48,302 nucleotides of DNA, taken from the NCBI GenBank assembly GCA_013114725.1, contig QCWD01000006.1:1-48302 (forward strand). Direction: 5' to 3'. The translations under genes and the position numbers were made by a program. Position 1 is the stretch's first letter. Every line of letters begins with the position of its first letter. The notes beneath the pieces are model-generated. The model did no database searches. It saw only the letters and a list, made by a program, of their open reading frames with translations, and had not been told where the DNA came from. This document shows positions 18,675 through 27,199 of the stretch, in pieces. Source of the stretch: Nitrososphaeraceae archaeon. GTDB taxonomy: Archaea > Thermoproteota > Nitrososphaeria > Nitrososphaerales > Nitrososphaeraceae.

Positions 18675-19205
18675 TCATTCATCATATTTTATTATCACAA
18701 TATTTTCAGAAATTTTAATGTCAATTGGTTTTTTAATATATTCATGAAAAATAGATTCTATAATTATTTTTTGAAAAAAAGACCAGTTTTGGCCCAGATC
18801 ATGTTTTATAATGTATGTATGGTTTGTCACGTTCTCTACTGTATGTTTGATATCTACAGCAGAATTTTTCATTCTAGTTTTATAAACAGAAAAAAAGGTA
18901 TTTGCGTCTATCTTCTTTGTGATGAAAAGAATGATATCACGAACACTTTTTTTTCCGCTTCCCATTGCTATGTTATGGATCTGTTCTTTTGTCATGTTAT
19001 TGAAGAGTTCTCTCAGAATGGATTTGGCCACAGGAATCATTTCTATTGAAGTCTCGTAGATATCCCATTCGAAATAGCGTTTTAAAATTAAATTTACAAA
19101 GTTATTAATACTTAAATCCTGATGTTCAGATTCTTTTTTTAATTTTTCTATAGTTTCTTCATCTAACCGAAAAGTTATTACTCTTGTTTTTTTTGCCTTT
19201 GACAT
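18675..19205 (-). CDS. Ribbon-helix-helix DNA-binding protein with unknown C-terminal domain
   Basis: 176 residues. The N-terminus reads KTRVITFRLDEETIEKLKKESE...SINNFVNLILKRY, a typical ribbon-helix-helix (CopG/Arc-like) fold: a basic strand followed by two helices. Residues 55-176 are a mixed helix/strand domain (SGKKSVRDIILFITK, then YIIKHDLGQNWSFFQKIIIES) not recognised by eye but with a loose resemblance to sensory alpha/beta domains. Probably a transcription regulator; ligand and targets unknown. Convergent with the antiporter gene. Confidence 0.72.
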   Translation of the reverse strand: MSKAKKTRVITFRLDEETIEKLKKESEHQDLSINNFVNLILKRYFEWDIYETSIEMIPVAKSILRELFNNMTKEQIHNIAMGSGKKSVRDIILFITKKIDANTFFSVYKTRMKNSAVDIKHTVENVTNHTYIIKHDLGQNWSFFQKIIIESIFHEYIKKPIDIKISENIVIIKYDE

Positions 19206-19302
19206 CGTATAACTAGAGATAAGTTTGTATTTTAATTAATGTTTAAAAAGTTAAAGGATTTTAAATAAATAAATATCAATTAAATTTTTTCATTGTAAAT
19301 TG

Positions 19303-19419
19303 GGCTGTGTTAACTTAATAAAAATAGACCTTTAATTTCAATTTACCAGATATGGTCTATGTTCAATTTTAAGAGAATTTTAAATTTCTTTCATGAATCT
19401 TGCTTAAATTAACAGAGCC
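19303..19419. mobile_element. 117-bp MITE related to the IS6-like family, with perfect 8-bp target duplication
   Basis: Left end GGCTGTGTTAACTTAA at 19303, right end cttaaattaacagagcc at 19403-19419, which inverted reads GGCTCTGTTAATTTAAG. The element is flanked by identical 8-mers gtaaattg at 19295-19302 and 19420-19427. The ends match those of the two decayed IS elements in this window (7550 and 38671). There is no coding capacity. An 8-bp duplication is what IS6-family transposases make, so it was moved by such an enzyme. Confidence 0.88.
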
Positions 19420-19522
19420 GTAAATTGCTAATTATATTTGATTTCGGTTAAAATAATTGCTATAAAACAATTTTGTTTTTATTTTTATTTTAATTTATTT
19501 GATTTTAATATAAACTGCTATA

Positions 19523-20353
19523 CTACATTGTCTGTTCAGACAATCCCCATTTTTTCCTAATTTTTTCTTCGATCTTGAAAAATACCAATTTGTCAAAAAT
19601 CATTCCAATAGTGAAGATAACAATCATGGTTGCTATAATTTGATCCATTAATAAAAACTCTCTCCCGACAGATAAAATGTGTCCTAAACCAACTAAAGTA
19701 GTAATTAACATTTCTGCACCTATTAATGCATGCCATGCAAATGACCATGCCTGTTTTAATCCAACGATAATAGATGGAGTCGCTGCAGGTATCATAACAT
19801 AAGCTACAAGATTAAGTCCTTTTGCACCCATATTTTTGGCTGCCCGCAAGTATAATGGAGAGATATTTCTCATTCCACTGTATGTTGAGATCATTACTGA
19901 GAATACAGAACTCATTACCACTACAAATAATATTGCAGAATCATTAATGCCGATGAATAAAATTGCAAATGGTATCCATGCAATGCTGGGAAATGATTGT
20001 AGTCCAACTGCAAATGAATTTAACGTCTTGCCAAAAATTGGAAATTTTACCATAAGCAAACCGACGCTAATTCCTATAGTTATAGAAATCAAAAATCCTA
20101 AAAACAATCTCCATAGTGAGACAAGGATATTTGAAGGTAAAGAACCGTCCTCAATCTGGTTTTTAAATGATTCAAGCACCTGATATGGAGCAGGAAATGA
20201 TACCTTTGGCCATATCTCCAAATTGAAAAAAAGCTCCCATATTGCGAGAAAAGCGGCTAAGAAAATAATAATGCTAAATAGATCTTTTTGCCTTGCTACC
20301 AGATTTTTAATAGACATTCTAGCTGCTCTCCAAATTATACAAATTATAAACAC
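19523..20353 (-). CDS. ABC transporter permease, TauC/SsuC type
   Basis: 276 residues (264 if the second ATG at 20317, MSIKNL, is used). Six spans of the BPD_transp_1 fold. The cytoplasmic EAA loop is seen as YLRAAKNMGAKGLNLVAYVMIPAATPSIIVG, close to the consensus EAA---G---------I-LP. The family imports sulfonates, nitrate, cyanate, bicarbonate or thiamine precursors. The matching binding protein is divergent at 20753. The ATPase subunit is absent from the flanks. Confidence 0.88.
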   Translation of the reverse strand: MFIICIIWRAARMSIKNLVARQKDLFSIIIFLAAFLAIWELFFNLEIWPKVSFPAPYQVLESFKNQIEDGSLPSNILVSLWRLFLGFLISITIGISVGLLMVKFPIFGKTLNSFAVGLQSFPSIAWIPFAILFIGINDSAILFVVVMSSVFSVMISTYSGMRNISPLYLRAAKNMGAKGLNLVAYVMIPAATPSIIVGLKQAWSFAWHALIGAEMLITTLVGLGHILSVGREFLLMDQIIATMIVIFTIGMIFDKLVFFKIEEKIRKKWGLSEQTM

Positions 20354-20752
20354 TATAAAGACTATACATACAGGCCAAAGTTTTGGTTATACACATCCCA
20401 TGGTCATTGTTTTTGTATTTTGTATGAACGTAATAGCAATAACCGTAAATATAACTTTTGATAAATAGTAAAACAGATTTATCTTTTTAGAAATACCGTA
20501 TCTTTGATATCTAAATCAGATGACAGATGGTATAAAATATCGTATTCATTCCTATTTATACAAATTAAAGATAAAATTTTGAAAATTCCTATATCTCTAA
20601 TTTACATGACATATTTTTTGATTTAGGACTTTTGCCAATTTTTATTTTAGTCTGTGATGAAATATATACGATAAAATAATAAACCTTTTTTGTTTAATCT
20701 CCTACCCATATAAAATCATAGAAATAATATATCCGATAAAAGTAAAAACTTT
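20354..20752. promoter_or_regulatory. Divergent promoter region for the ABC permease and binding-protein genes
   Basis: 399 bp between two divergent genes of one transport system. A TATA-like element catataaaatc at about 20707-20717 lies about 40 bases before the binding-protein ATG. No repeated operator was recognised. Confidence 0.45.
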
Positions 20753-21820
20753 ATGAATAGATTTTTAAAAAAAAATAATGGAAAAATTGTTTTTGTTTTA
20801 TTGTTTTTGGTATCTGGAGTGATATTCTTTCAACACAATTCAAATTTTTCGACTGAAGTTTATGGACAGGATAAGAGAAATGTGAATATTGGATATTTTC
20901 CAAACATAAATCATGCACAGGCAGTAATTGGATTTGGAGATGGGTCGTTTCAGAAAAACTTGGGAGAAAATGTCAATGTAAAAACATATGTGTTTAATGC
21001 AGGGCCTTCAGCTTTAGAAGCGTTATTTGCAAAACAGGTGGATATGGCATATGTAGGCCCGAGTCCAGCAATTAATGGATATGTGGTTTCAAAAGGTGAA
21101 GGATTGAAAATAGTAGCAGGTGCAGCAAGTGGAGGGGTGGTTTTTGTAGTGAGAAATGATTCAAATATTAACGGAATCGCAGATTTTGATGGTAAAAAAT
21201 TTTCTAGCCCACAGCTTGGAAATACTCAGGATGTATCTTTAAAAACATATCTGCTAAATAATGGTTACAAAACAAAAGATAAGGGAGGAACTGTAGTGGT
21301 TTTGCCCCTCAAGAATGCAGATATTTTTATCCTTATGCAAAAAGGAAATTTAGATGGAGCGTGGGTTGCCGAGCCATGGGGAGAAAAACTGATTAGTGAA
21401 ACAAAATCCAAACTTTTCTTAGATGAACGAGATTTATGGCCAGGTGGCAAATTTACTTCAGCTCTTATAATTGTCAGATCAGATTTTCTCCAAAATAATC
21501 AAGATATTGTAAAAAAAGTTTTGGAAACCCATGTGAATCTGACTAACTGGATAAATCAGAACAAGGAACAAGCATACATAAAATTCAATGATGCACTACA
21601 TAAACTAACAGGACAGACCCTACCGGAAAACCAATTGATAAAGTCGTTTGAAAGATTGGAATTAACCTACTTACCGTTACAAGAAACATTATACAGGATG
21701 GCAGAAGATGCGTTTAATCTTGGATTTTTCAAGACCAAACCGGATCTCTCGCAAATTTTTGACCTCACAATTTTAGATCAGGTCCTTGAAGAAAATCAAT
21801 TATCAAATACAGTAACATAA
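20753..21820 (+). CDS. ABC transporter substrate-binding protein, TauA/SsuA (NMT1) type
   Basis: 355 residues. A signal peptide or anchor spans about residues 10-30. The mature protein follows the NMT1/SsuA pattern: NIGYFPNINHAQAVIG, YVGPSPAINGYV, SPQLGNTQDVSLKTYL, MQKGNLDGAWVAEPWG. The GNTQDV and EPW signatures are typical of sulfonate/nitrate/bicarbonate-binding proteins (COG0715). Probably membrane-attached and delivering its ligand to the divergent permease. Substrate cannot be decided from sequence. Confidence 0.88.
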   Translation: MNRFLKKNNGKIVFVLLFLVSGVIFFQHNSNFSTEVYGQDKRNVNIGYFPNINHAQAVIGFGDGSFQKNLGENVNVKTYVFNAGPSALEALFAKQVDMAYVGPSPAINGYVVSKGEGLKIVAGAASGGVVFVVRNDSNINGIADFDGKKFSSPQLGNTQDVSLKTYLLNNGYKTKDKGGTVVVLPLKNADIFILMQKGNLDGAWVAEPWGEKLISETKSKLFLDERDLWPGGKFTSALIIVRSDFLQNNQDIVKKVLETHVNLTNWINQNKEQAYIKFNDALHKLTGQTLPENQLIKSFERLELTYLPLQETLYRMAEDAFNLGFFKTKPDLSQIFDLTILDQVLEENQLSNTVT

Positions 21821-21840
21821 TGTAAAAATTTTTTTTACAT
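21820..21840 (+). terminator. Palindromic T-rich terminator after the binding-protein gene
   Basis: atgtaaaaattttttttacat forms a perfect hairpin with eight consecutive T, directly after the stop codon. In archaea the T run itself is usually the signal. Confidence 0.6.
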
Positions 21841-21939
21841 TTACCTAAATTAATTGATTGGTATTAGTCCTACATCAATAAATAATTTTTTTAACGTTCA
21901 GTTTGGTTGGATCTAATTTTAATCCAGATGTCTTATTTT

Positions 21940-22209
21940 TTACCTGCATGAAGGTAACAATTCAAAAACATTCGTAGTATTAACTGAATCTGGATTGGTG
22001 GTAAGATAAACTGTTTTTGAATTTGGATTTTTTTTTACAAATACCTTAACCTGCAAACCAAGTGGAGTGGTCGTGTAAAATTCAGCAGTACCGTTCATGA
22101 TTGAGTCAATAATATTTTGTACTAGAACATAATTCCCGTTATTTAATCTGACGTGAGTAATATTTCGTGATTTATCTCTAGTTACACAGGTAATTAGGTG
22201 TTCGGACAT
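21940..22209 (-). CDS. DUF3892-like small protein
   Basis: 89 residues, cytoplasmic. The order ITCVTRD...ITHVRLNNG, IIDSIMNGTAEFYT, VKVFVKKNPNSKTVYLTTNPD, NVFELLPSC matches the DUF3892 pattern (I.aV.k....I..v...nG ... YL.T.pD....N...LP.C). The domain is small, widespread and uncharacterised. Followed, in the same direction and 45 bases upstream, by the zinc protein at 22254; the two may form a transcription unit. Confidence 0.65.
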   Translation of the reverse strand: MSEHLITCVTRDKSRNITHVRLNNGNYVLVQNIIDSIMNGTAEFYTTTPLGLQVKVFVKKNPNSKTVYLTTNPDSVNTTNVFELLPSCR

Positions 22210-22253
22210 TACTATTATAAATGAAAAGGTTCATTATTTTTAAATGTAGTGCT

Positions 22254-22583
22254 TTAGATGAATTTTGTTTTCCACGTTTCTTCTATTTGGTCGCATGATG
22301 CTATTATCCTTTTATTCTTTAAATCAGAATCAATGCATTGTTCACAACTCCAAAGTATCATAGGATTGAGAAGATGTAAAATATGATCTTCGATAGAAAA
22401 TGAGCATTTATCTAATTTTTTTCCACATGTATCACAAAAAAAATTGCCTTCACGGTACATCATTCCTATTTGATTCAAATTCATATTATCAATTGGCCTG
22501 TTACTTGAATTGAATTTATCTTTAATTTGAGTATACCATGAGATTTGAGTTATTGGTTTTGAGAATAATGTAGAATTTACCAT
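22254..22583 (-). CDS. Small zinc-binding protein, function unknown
   Basis: 109 residues. CDTCGKKLDKC (residues about 50-60) and WSCEQC (about 79-84) give two CxxC knuckles of a possible zinc ribbon, separated by an HIL-H segment. No signal peptide. Transcribed in the same direction as the DUF3892 gene just downstream. No family recognised. Confidence 0.65.
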   Translation of the reverse strand: MVNSTLFSKPITQISWYTQIKDKFNSSNRPIDNMNLNQIGMMYREGNFFCDTCGKKLDKCSFSIEDHILHLLNPMILWSCEQCIDSDLKNKRIIASCDQIEETWKTKFI

Positions 22584-22802
22584 TCACATATGAGTTGTTT
22601 TTAATAATAAAACTAATAATGTCTATTTTTTTTGTCTCCAAACAGCTAATTATATTATATCATATTAATACAGTTTTTTACAGAAATTTACCCGCAATAA
22701 TTTGATATACATTTTAAGTACCGTATTCTATGTGAATAGATGTTGGTTTTTATTAACAGATCTTATTGCGAGTGGTATTTATTATGATTATCCAGATAAA
22801 AG

Positions 22803-23534
22803 TTATTTCAGTAGTTCTACAATTTTGGGTAAAATGATAGAACCAGAATATCGGAATGAAAAATCTGCGTAAGGAGTAAACCATGTATCTTGTGGATTTA
22901 TTTCAATAAGAAAACTGTTATTCTTGTATGCGATATTTGGAAGGGTATTCACTGGTCCTACTTCCAGAGATGTTCCTATGATTACCATGACATCACATGA
23001 TGATACTAGATTAATTGCTGTGTCCCAATTATCCATGTCTAGAGTTTCTTCAAATAAAATCACATCAGGTTTAAGAATCGATCCGCAATCTCTACATAAT
23101 GGAGGGATTTCAGCATTAATGTCAAGTACTTCTTTACGAAGGCAATTAATGCATTTTACATTAAAAATATTTCCATGAAGTTCAATGATATTCTTGGTAC
23201 CAGCCTTTGAGTGCAATCCGTCAATATTTTGGGTCAAAAGCCAGCTCTTTTTTAATAGTTCGATTTCAGATATTGCAAAGTGAGCTTTGTTTGGCTCCTT
23301 CGTGCTTATGGATTTTTGTCTATCATGAAAAAACTCCCAAACTAATTTTGGATTAGTAATAAAAGATGAATATGATGCAAGTTTTGCAGGGTCATATGTC
23401 TTCCAAAGACCATCATGGTCTCGAAATGTTGGAATCCCACTTTCCTTTGAAATTCCTGCGCCTGTGAGAAAAACCAGACTGGTTGAATTATCGATTTTTT
23501 TAGAAACTGTTTTCATTATTTCATCTGTTATCAA
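22803..23534 (-). CDS. Sirtuin (Sir2-family NAD-dependent protein deacylase)
   Basis: 243 residues, complete small sirtuin. NAD-binding GAGISKESGIPTFR at 25-38, TQNIDGLH at 101-108, catalytic His120 (IELHG), four zinc Cys at 128, 131, 147 and 150, then ILFEE (159-163) and IGTSLEVGPVN. It would remove acyl groups from lysine using NAD+; in archaea a likely target is chromatin protein Alba or acetyl-CoA synthetase. The start ATG at 23534 gives a normal N-terminus. Monocistronic. Confidence 0.92.
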   Translation of the reverse strand: MITDEIMKTVSKKIDNSTSLVFLTGAGISKESGIPTFRDHDGLWKTYDPAKLASYSSFITNPKLVWEFFHDRQKSISTKEPNKAHFAISEIELLKKSWLLTQNIDGLHSKAGTKNIIELHGNIFNVKCINCLRKEVLDINAEIPPLCRDCGSILKPDVILFEETLDMDNWDTAINLVSSCDVMVIIGTSLEVGPVNTLPNIAYKNNSFLIEINPQDTWFTPYADFSFRYSGSIILPKIVELLK

Positions 23535-24104
23535 CTAACAAGGAAATGTATTACTTTTTATAAATAATTTCCTCCTTTCATATCATAAAATAAGATTAAT
23601 CAAATGTTGGTTCAATTATAGATGATTTTGTTGAAAAACATTCAAATGGTATATATGCTGACTTTCAACACAGACCTTAAAATTAATTTATTGTTAGTAA
23701 ATTTGGTTGTGGTGTGTGACTATATTGTGTATAATTAATAGCAAAGGACATCGTGAATTTAACTGTATAGAAGTTAATTTTAACAAAGTGTTATCTAAAG
23801 AAATTGTAACAGATATGCAGTATGTATATAAAAATATAAAAATGATACGACTGGTTTGAGTAGATACAACTGGGTACAACTGCAACAATTGATAACCATT
23901 AAGTATTTGTAAGAGTAGGCGACCATATTTAAGTTACAAAAATAAATCTATTTAAATTTAGTATTCATATAAATCTATAATAACATAATAAAGTTACTTT
24001 TGATATATATCAATATTCTTATTGAATTTTGATGCCGATGATCTATCAGGTTTTATTTGAATTGGCTGTTTTAATATTATATTGACTAATAAAATTCTTT
24101 AAAA
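23535..24104. other. Long intergenic gap, no gene seen
   Basis: AT-rich. A 64-codon minus-strand frame (23694-23888) has no coding character. A small 10-base echo (tacaactggg then tacaactgca) at about 23867-23886 is the only structure. Confidence 0.4.
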
Positions 24105-24896
24105 TTATTTTACATTCAATATATATGTGGTAGTATAATTCCATCCAACAGGTCCTGCAAATTCATCTGCAATTTCGTTCTTATAATCAGTATTATTATT
24201 AATAATCTTTACATCTCCTTTAAACTCAAGATGATGCTGTCCATTTGGTAATGGTTTTAAAAAGATCCAATTTCCGTCAGAGACAGCTTGAGTAATCTGT
24301 GGAGGTAGATTCAATATATTATTTTCTGGTAATGTAAAATTGAATAGGTCTGATTGAATACGATAATATGTCAAGTTTTCTATCAGGATGCCGTTAAGTG
24401 TTGCATATTGAGGGATAACTGTATCTTGAATAATTTTGGCACAATTTCTAAGTTCTTCTTCCGTTTTCATTGTTGGATGTTCTGCAAATGAACATTCAGA
24501 ATTGAGTATAGGAAGAAGTATTCCAACTCCACTAGGAATGTCGCAGTGGCGTATTACCGAGTGTTGAAATGTACCCGGAAAGAACCATACTGGTTCGTTT
24601 TGTTCTTCTTTACAATATTTTCCCGTATCATCAAAGGCAGGATGGACGTCTTTTTGAATCGAATATGCCCATTGCCACCATTTTGAGGTCCATTCAGCGT
24701 ATGTAACATTGAATGGACTTGAATCAAGTTTATAGACATACTGGTTTACATCGAAATTTTTATTTTTATGGTCTGATTTTATGAGGCTAGGAATATTTTC
24801 ATCCAAAGTTTCACCTAAAGATATTGGCATTTTTAAATTTAGTACAAATACTGGAATTAAAAACAAGAATTGGAAAAATATAAGTTTGTTTTTCAA
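24105..24896 (-). CDS. Secreted WWQW-motif protein, function unknown
   Basis: 263 residues. Signal peptide about residues 5-27. The mature protein has a conspicuous EWTSKWWQWAYSIQ block near residue 68, then DDTGKYC and PVWFFPGT, RHCDIPSGVGILLPI and SECSFAEHP. This order (aromatic W..WW.W, D.tG..C, VWFL.G, R.C..P.G..i..P) recalls a family of uncharacterised exported proteins known in bacteria and thaumarchaea. Five Cys in the mature part could make disulfides. Role unknown. Confidence 0.7.
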   Translation of the reverse strand: MKNKLIFFQFLFLIPVFVLNLKMPISLGETLDENIPSLIKSDHKNKNFDVNQYVYKLDSSPFNVTYAEWTSKWWQWAYSIQKDVHPAFDDTGKYCKEEQNEPVWFFPGTFQHSVIRHCDIPSGVGILLPILNSECSFAEHPTMKTEEELRNCAKIIQDTVIPQYATLNGILIENLTYYRIQSDLFNFTLPENNILNLPPQITQAVSDGNWIFLKPLPNGQHHLEFKGDVKIINNNTDYKNEIADEFAGPVGWNYTTTYILNVK

Positions 24897-25270
24897 TATT
24901 GGGGATTAGTTATAGTCTATTTATAACTTTATTCAAATTGCGAGAATAGTACTACACTGCTATTAATGAAGTCCCGTCATATTTGATTTGGTGGGTTAAC
25001 TTTTTTAATATCAAATTATGTTAACATAGATAAATTTTTTAAACGACTAAAATACATCTATTAATCTATGAATTGATATCAAAGTGTTTTGATCGTATTC
25101 TAAAATTTTTCATAAGTTTAATAATTCTTATAATATATTATAATATAATTAGTAGATAAGAATTATAGTTTTCATAAAAAATTTTGTTCTGTATCTACGG
25201 TATAGAATAGAATAGATTGTAAATATTGAAATTAAATATTTTTGGAACCCTTAAATTGGTAATATGATAA
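24897..25270. other. Intergenic, no gene seen
   Basis: Short AT palindromic runs (ttataatatattataatata near 25130) only. Confidence 0.4.
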
Positions 25271-25807
25271 TTATTTCCATTGCCATATCATTCCTGTCTT
25301 CTTTCCATCTGGCCAGTTTTTATATTCGTACAGACCAATTAAATTATCCAGAAATGAAAGTTTACCGTTTGATTCGGTCTGAAAAATTTGAATTCCTCTA
25401 AATATTTCCACTCCGTTTTCATCAATCATTCCCAAGTCCTGACCTATATAAGTTGCAATTTCACCGTCAACAGTAGTAAAAATTCCATTTCCATTACTGG
25501 TGGTTACATTACCTTCTCTTTGAAAGGTTGTTAAAAATGTCGATTTATCGGTAACATTTCCAACGCCCTTCAACATTCCAGAGGCAGTGTAGGAATCTTG
25601 AGTCCTAATGTTTTTGTCAACATCAAGGACTATAGAATTACTTGTTATACGTTCTGTTTCCTTGTAGATGGGTTCACCAAATAATTCAGTTAGATTAGTG
25701 TTGATTTGCAAATATTTGTCATAAGTACTTTCCAGCCCGTGGACAAATGATATTGTCAAGAGATTCATAAAAAATGTAGTCAATAGTATATAGAAAACGT
25801 ATTTCAT
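25271..25807 (-). CDS. Secreted beta-rich protein, paralogue of 32383-32907
   Basis: 178 residues with a signal peptide (about 1-24, ending VHG|LE). The mature part is beta-rich: TASGMLKGVGNVTD, GNVTTSNGNGIFTTVDGE, EIFRGIQIFQT, KLSFLDNLIGLYEYK, ending MIWQWK. The product at 32383-32907 has the same order of blocks (G.G.MTTQNAE, I.KGIIFFN, KLSYFDNKIGLY, IWEWK) and the same length, so the two are paralogues. A lipocalin or allene-oxide-cyclase-like barrel is conceivable, but this is only an impression from the strand pattern. Function unknown. Confidence 0.7.
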   Translation of the reverse strand: MKYVFYILLTTFFMNLLTISFVHGLESTYDKYLQINTNLTELFGEPIYKETERITSNSIVLDVDKNIRTQDSYTASGMLKGVGNVTDKSTFLTTFQREGNVTTSNGNGIFTTVDGEIATYIGQDLGMIDENGVEIFRGIQIFQTESNGKLSFLDNLIGLYEYKNWPDGKKTGMIWQWK

Positions 25808-26235
25808 ATTCGATATTTTATATATGAAATGAACCGTTTTATATGAGTAATTATCTATTTTTTTATTTTACTGATCTTCTTTTTTCAAATAAATGTCCAG
25901 AGACAGATTAGGTTATTGCAATTAAGTTAAAATATGTTGCAGATGGAGATATCTAATGTAAGAACTCATTTATGTATGAGTATATTTTTAATATCCATAT
26001 ATCATGATATTTATAGAAAATAAACATTAAAGCATTATTGAAACTATGATGTTACTTTAAAATGTCATATGTTCTTTCGTTATTTTAGTTTTATATAATT
26101 GTAAATATCTCCTTTTCTTGTTGATTAATGAATGTAATGTCAATTAACAAAATAAGCTAAAGATGATAGATGCTTGGGGTAATGTGAAAATTAGTAATTT
26201 AGGTGTCGATAATTTTATCACTCTATTACAAAAAA
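25808..26235. other. Intergenic, no gene seen
   Basis: No coding frame or RNA recognised. Confidence 0.4.
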
Positions 26236-26517
26236 TTAGCGGTTGACGAATAAGGTTGTGTATATGGTTTGTTCTATCATCTTTGAAAGATAAGACGCAT
26301 CTTTAGACAACACAATAAACTGTACGCTAATTTTAGATTCATGGTATTCACAATATAATCTAAAAATTCCAGGATTTTCTGCTGTTAAAGTATTATTTCC
26401 ATTCTGGCTAGACAAGTCCAGATTTACTTTATAATATGCATTCATCCTAAAAGAATGTCTATCTGCTCACGAAGCTTCTTGGTTGTATATATTAAATGTA
26501 ACTAGGTCTTCTTTAAC
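26236..26517 (-). pseudogene. Cupredoxin gene remnant (truncated, in-frame TGA)
   Basis: The minus-strand frame from 26517 reads VKEDLVTFNIYNQEAS, then TGA at 26467-26469, then ADRHSFRMNAYYKVNLDL, NPGIFRLYCEYHESKI and SVQFIVL. This is the C-terminal half of a secreted cupredoxin of the COX2/nitrous-oxide-reductase-like type (kGD.V.F...NqE..drHsF ... pGiFryyCeyHe..M). His (DRHSF), Cys and His (CEYH) ligands are still seen; the axial Met is Ile. The N-terminal half and signal peptide are missing. Confidence 0.65.
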
Positions 26518-27199
26518 CTAGAAAGAGGTGTGAGAATATATCTTGTGGACATTCAGTTACGTTGGATTGAGGTAATTTAGTGTTAAATAGGAAAAAACGG
26601 TTTCTCCGTAGTGGAGGTTTCTTCTACTTTTTTTGTAAGTCTTATATTTTATTTGGGAAAATTTGGGTATGTAGAATAAGTATTAGAGATAATGACAATA
26701 TAACCTAGGCAGCAAATAAAAATAATAATTTTGTTACAGATTTATACGTATTTTAAAGCACTTGATAATATATTTAAGATTTTTCTTAAATGATGATAGG
26801 TATATAGAAATAGATTACAAATCATCCGGTATTTGTGTATGTACCAATATGTCTAACTAATAATACATAAACAAAAAGTAAAAAATAAAATCCAGAACTT
26901 TTGTCGGAATTACAAATCATTAGAGAAAAGAATATGACTGTAGCAAATACAAAATCGGATTTTTTTTTGTACCGATTATCCATCTTTTCTTTTTATAATG
27001 ATATAGAAATTAGTAAATTTAAATTCAATTATAAATGGAAGATGAAAAAATTCCTGTAAATGACAGAGAATGAGGAGGTTAATTTTTTGGTATTCAAAGT
27101 TTTATTACTAACCAACAAGTAATCATTATCAAATCAATATAGAACCTAAATATATCATTTTTAATAGCTTTATAACTCACTGCCCATCTAATCATATTT
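26518..27199. other. Long intergenic gap, no firm gene
   Basis: A frame of about 55 codons near 26895-27060 (PELLSELQIIREKN...) has no start and no recognisable family. Otherwise empty. Confidence 0.35.

Noticed and set aside
23694-23888. 64-codon minus-strand frame
   Set aside because: Composition resembles random AT-rich DNA; no motif or signal peptide.
26895-27063. Open frame of about 55 codons before the aldehyde dehydrogenase
   Set aside because: No start codon, low-complexity end and no recognised motif.
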